A stretch of 64,000 bases of DNA from Rubrivivax sp. (GTDB taxonomy: Bacteria > Pseudomonadota > Gammaproteobacteria > Burkholderiales > Burkholderiaceae_C), in the NCBI GenBank assembly GCA_016719535.1, contig JADJYX010000026.1, positions 1 to 64,000 of the forward strand, written 5' to 3'. Positions within the stretch are counted from its first letter, which is position 1. Every line of letters starts with the position of its first letter. The notes under the pieces were generated by a model. That model worked only from the letters and a program-made list of their open reading frames with translations. It searched no databases and was not told the origin of the DNA. The translations under genes and the position numbers were made by a program. Of the stretch, positions 62,921 through 64,000 are shown one piece after another.

Positions 62921-63804
62921 TTCTGCGTCCCGAACAGGCCGGCCGGACGCACCAGCAGCACGATGGCCATGATGATGAAGATGACGGTGCTCGACGCCTC
63001 GGGGTAGAAGACCTTGGTCAGGCCCTCGATCAGGCCGAGGCCGAAGCCGGTGACGATGGAGCCCAGGATCGAGCCCATGCCGCCGATGACGACCACCGCA
63101 AAGACGACGATGATGAGGTCGGCGCCCATCTGCGGGCTGACCTGGTAGACGGGCGCGGCCATCACGCCGGCCAGCGCGGCCAGGCCGACGCCGAAGCCGT
63201 AGGTGAGGGTGATCATGCGCGGCACGTTGACGCCGAAGGCCTGCACCAGTTGCGGGTTTTCGGTGGCCGCGCGCAGGTAGGCGCCGAGCTTGGTGCGTTC
63301 GATCACGTACCAGGTGGCCAGGCACACCGCGAGCGAGGCGACGATGATCCAGCCGCGGTATTTGGGCAGAAACATGAAGCCCAGGTTGATGCCGCCCTGC
63401 AGCACGTCCGGGATCTGGTAGGGCTGGCCCGAAGAGCCGAATTCGTTGCGGAACAGGCCCTGCAGGATGAGCGCGATGCCGAAGGTCAGCAGCAGGCCGT
63501 AGAGGTGGTCGAGCTTGTAGAGCTTGGACAGCATCAGCCGTTCGATGACGACGCCGGTGGCGCCGACGACGACGGGCACGATGAGCAGCGCCCACCAGTA
63601 GCCGATGCCCAGCTTGGTCAGCAGCAGGTAGGCCGTGAAGGCGCCCAGCATGTACTGCGCGCCATGGGTGAAGTTGATGATGTTCAGCAGCCCGAAGATC
63701 ACCGCCAGCCCGAGCGAGAGCAGGGCATAGAAGGAGCCGTTGATCAGGCCGATCAGCAACTGGCCGAACAAGGCCTGCGTCGGGACGCCGAAGATCTCGG
63801 TCAT
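62917..63804 (-). CDS. livH: Branched-chain amino acid-type ABC permease LivH
   Basis: A 295-residue permease starting MTEIFGVPTQALFGQLLIGL at 63802-63804. GSFYALLSLGLAVIFGLLNI, NFTHGAQYMLGAFTAYLL and VFAVVVIGGMGSILGSIVTG are typical of LivH. It pairs with LivM to form the membrane channel. It follows the binding-protein gene by 67 nt. Confidence 0.93.
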   Translation of the reverse strand: MTEIFGVPTQALFGQLLIGLINGSFYALLSLGLAVIFGLLNIINFTHGAQYMLGAFTAYLLLTKLGIGYWWALLIVPVVVGATGVVIERLMLSKLYKLDHLYGLLLTFGIALILQGLFRNEFGSSGQPYQIPDVLQGGINLGFMFLPKYRGWIIVASLAVCLATWYVIERTKLGAYLRAATENPQLVQAFGVNVPRMITLTYGFGVGLAALAGVMAAPVYQVSPQMGADLIIVVFAVVVIGGMGSILGSIVTGFGLGLIEGLTKVFYPEASSTVIFIIMAIVLLVRPAGLFGTQK

Positions 63805-63871
63805 GGCACGCGGTGAGGGGATGCGGATGCCCGCGGCGCCGCTGCCGGCGCCGCAGGATGGGCCTGGTGCC

Positions 63872-64000
63872 TTACTTGACCAGCGGACAGTCGCCCGCAT
63901 TCAGCGGCCGGAAGGCCTGGTCGGCGGGGATGGTGGCGCGGATCTTGTAGTAGTCCCACGGCCCCTTCGATTCCGCCGGCTTCTTCACCTCGACCAGGTA
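63872..64000 (-). CDS. ABC transporter substrate-binding protein, C-terminus (start outside window)
   Basis: The last 42 codons of a gene entering from the right, ending at TAA (63872-63874). The protein ends KGPWDYYKIRATIPADQAFR then PLNAGDCPLVK, a familiar end for periplasmic LivK-like binding proteins of Burkholderiales. Same strand and order as livH-livM, so it is the matching receptor. Confidence 0.85.
   Translation of the reverse strand, partial: YLVEVKKPAESKGPWDYYKIRATIPADQAFRPLNAGDCPLVK

Overview
The window is about 70% GC and carries class I polyhydroxyalkanoate (PHA) genes, AceE-type pyruvate dehydrogenase with a lipoylated E3, a ferredoxin-type sulfite reductase with DUF934, and several small families typical of Burkholderiales. 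I infer a Burkholderiales betaproteobacterium, possibly close to the Rubrivivax/Leptothrix/Comamonadaceae side. Gene density is high. Many genes overlap by 1-8 nt in operons, and four tail-to-tail pairs overlap by 11-72 nt.

Positions 1-3747 are accessory DNA ending at the 3' end of a tRNA-Asn gene. They hold the C-terminus of a HipA-like toxin, a ParB-like C-terminal fragment, a small membrane protein and an AlpA-type regulator of the kind carried by integrative conjugative elements. An IS1182-family element with CTAG duplications sits directly upstream of alpA. No integrase is visible, so this looks like the eroded end of an island at tRNA-Asn.

Positions 3861-11535 are a minus-strand block. 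It contains a TonB-dependent receptor behind a TPP riboswitch, a ferredoxin-NADP reductase, ferredoxin fdxA, and the assimilatory sulfur genes cobA-cysH-DUF934-cysI. CysH has the cysteine pattern of an Fe-S APS reductase. Positions 11628-16911 hold a patatin lipoprotein, a phasin with two PhaR-like palindromes upstream, a frameshifted histone-deacetylase-family gene, a thioesterase, a nitroreductase and an Na+/H+ antiporter. Positions 17040-22991 are a complete mrpABCDEFG operon with MrpA and MrpB fused.

Positions 22996-33048 carry housekeeping genes (DUF2062, a 2-hydroxyacid dehydrogenase, two MFS transporters, rmuC, a DUF4124-glutaredoxin protein, folD) and a FixJ/DctB-like two-component system divergent from the pyruvate dehydrogenase operon. 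That operon, 33207-39966, is aceE-aceF-X-lpdA. X is a small HslV/proteasome-like Ntn hydrolase whose predicted mature N-terminus is Ser; it is the most unusual gene here. Downstream lie a degenerate GGDEF-EAL protein, a NUDIX hydrolase, FAA hydrolase-maiA-pgeF, and phaC-phaB without phaA.

Positions 48103-55330 are a glycine catabolic operon, gcvT-gcvH-gcvP-DUF6352-sdaA, behind a tandem glycine riboswitch. It would turn glycine into one-carbon units and serine into pyruvate. The rest holds a CoA-binding protein with metY, a GlcG-like protein, an allantoate/ureidopropionate-type amidohydrolase, a dienoyl-CoA-reductase-like SDR with an RraA-family protein, a DUF502 protein, and the livM-livH permeases followed by the end of a binding protein that runs off the window.
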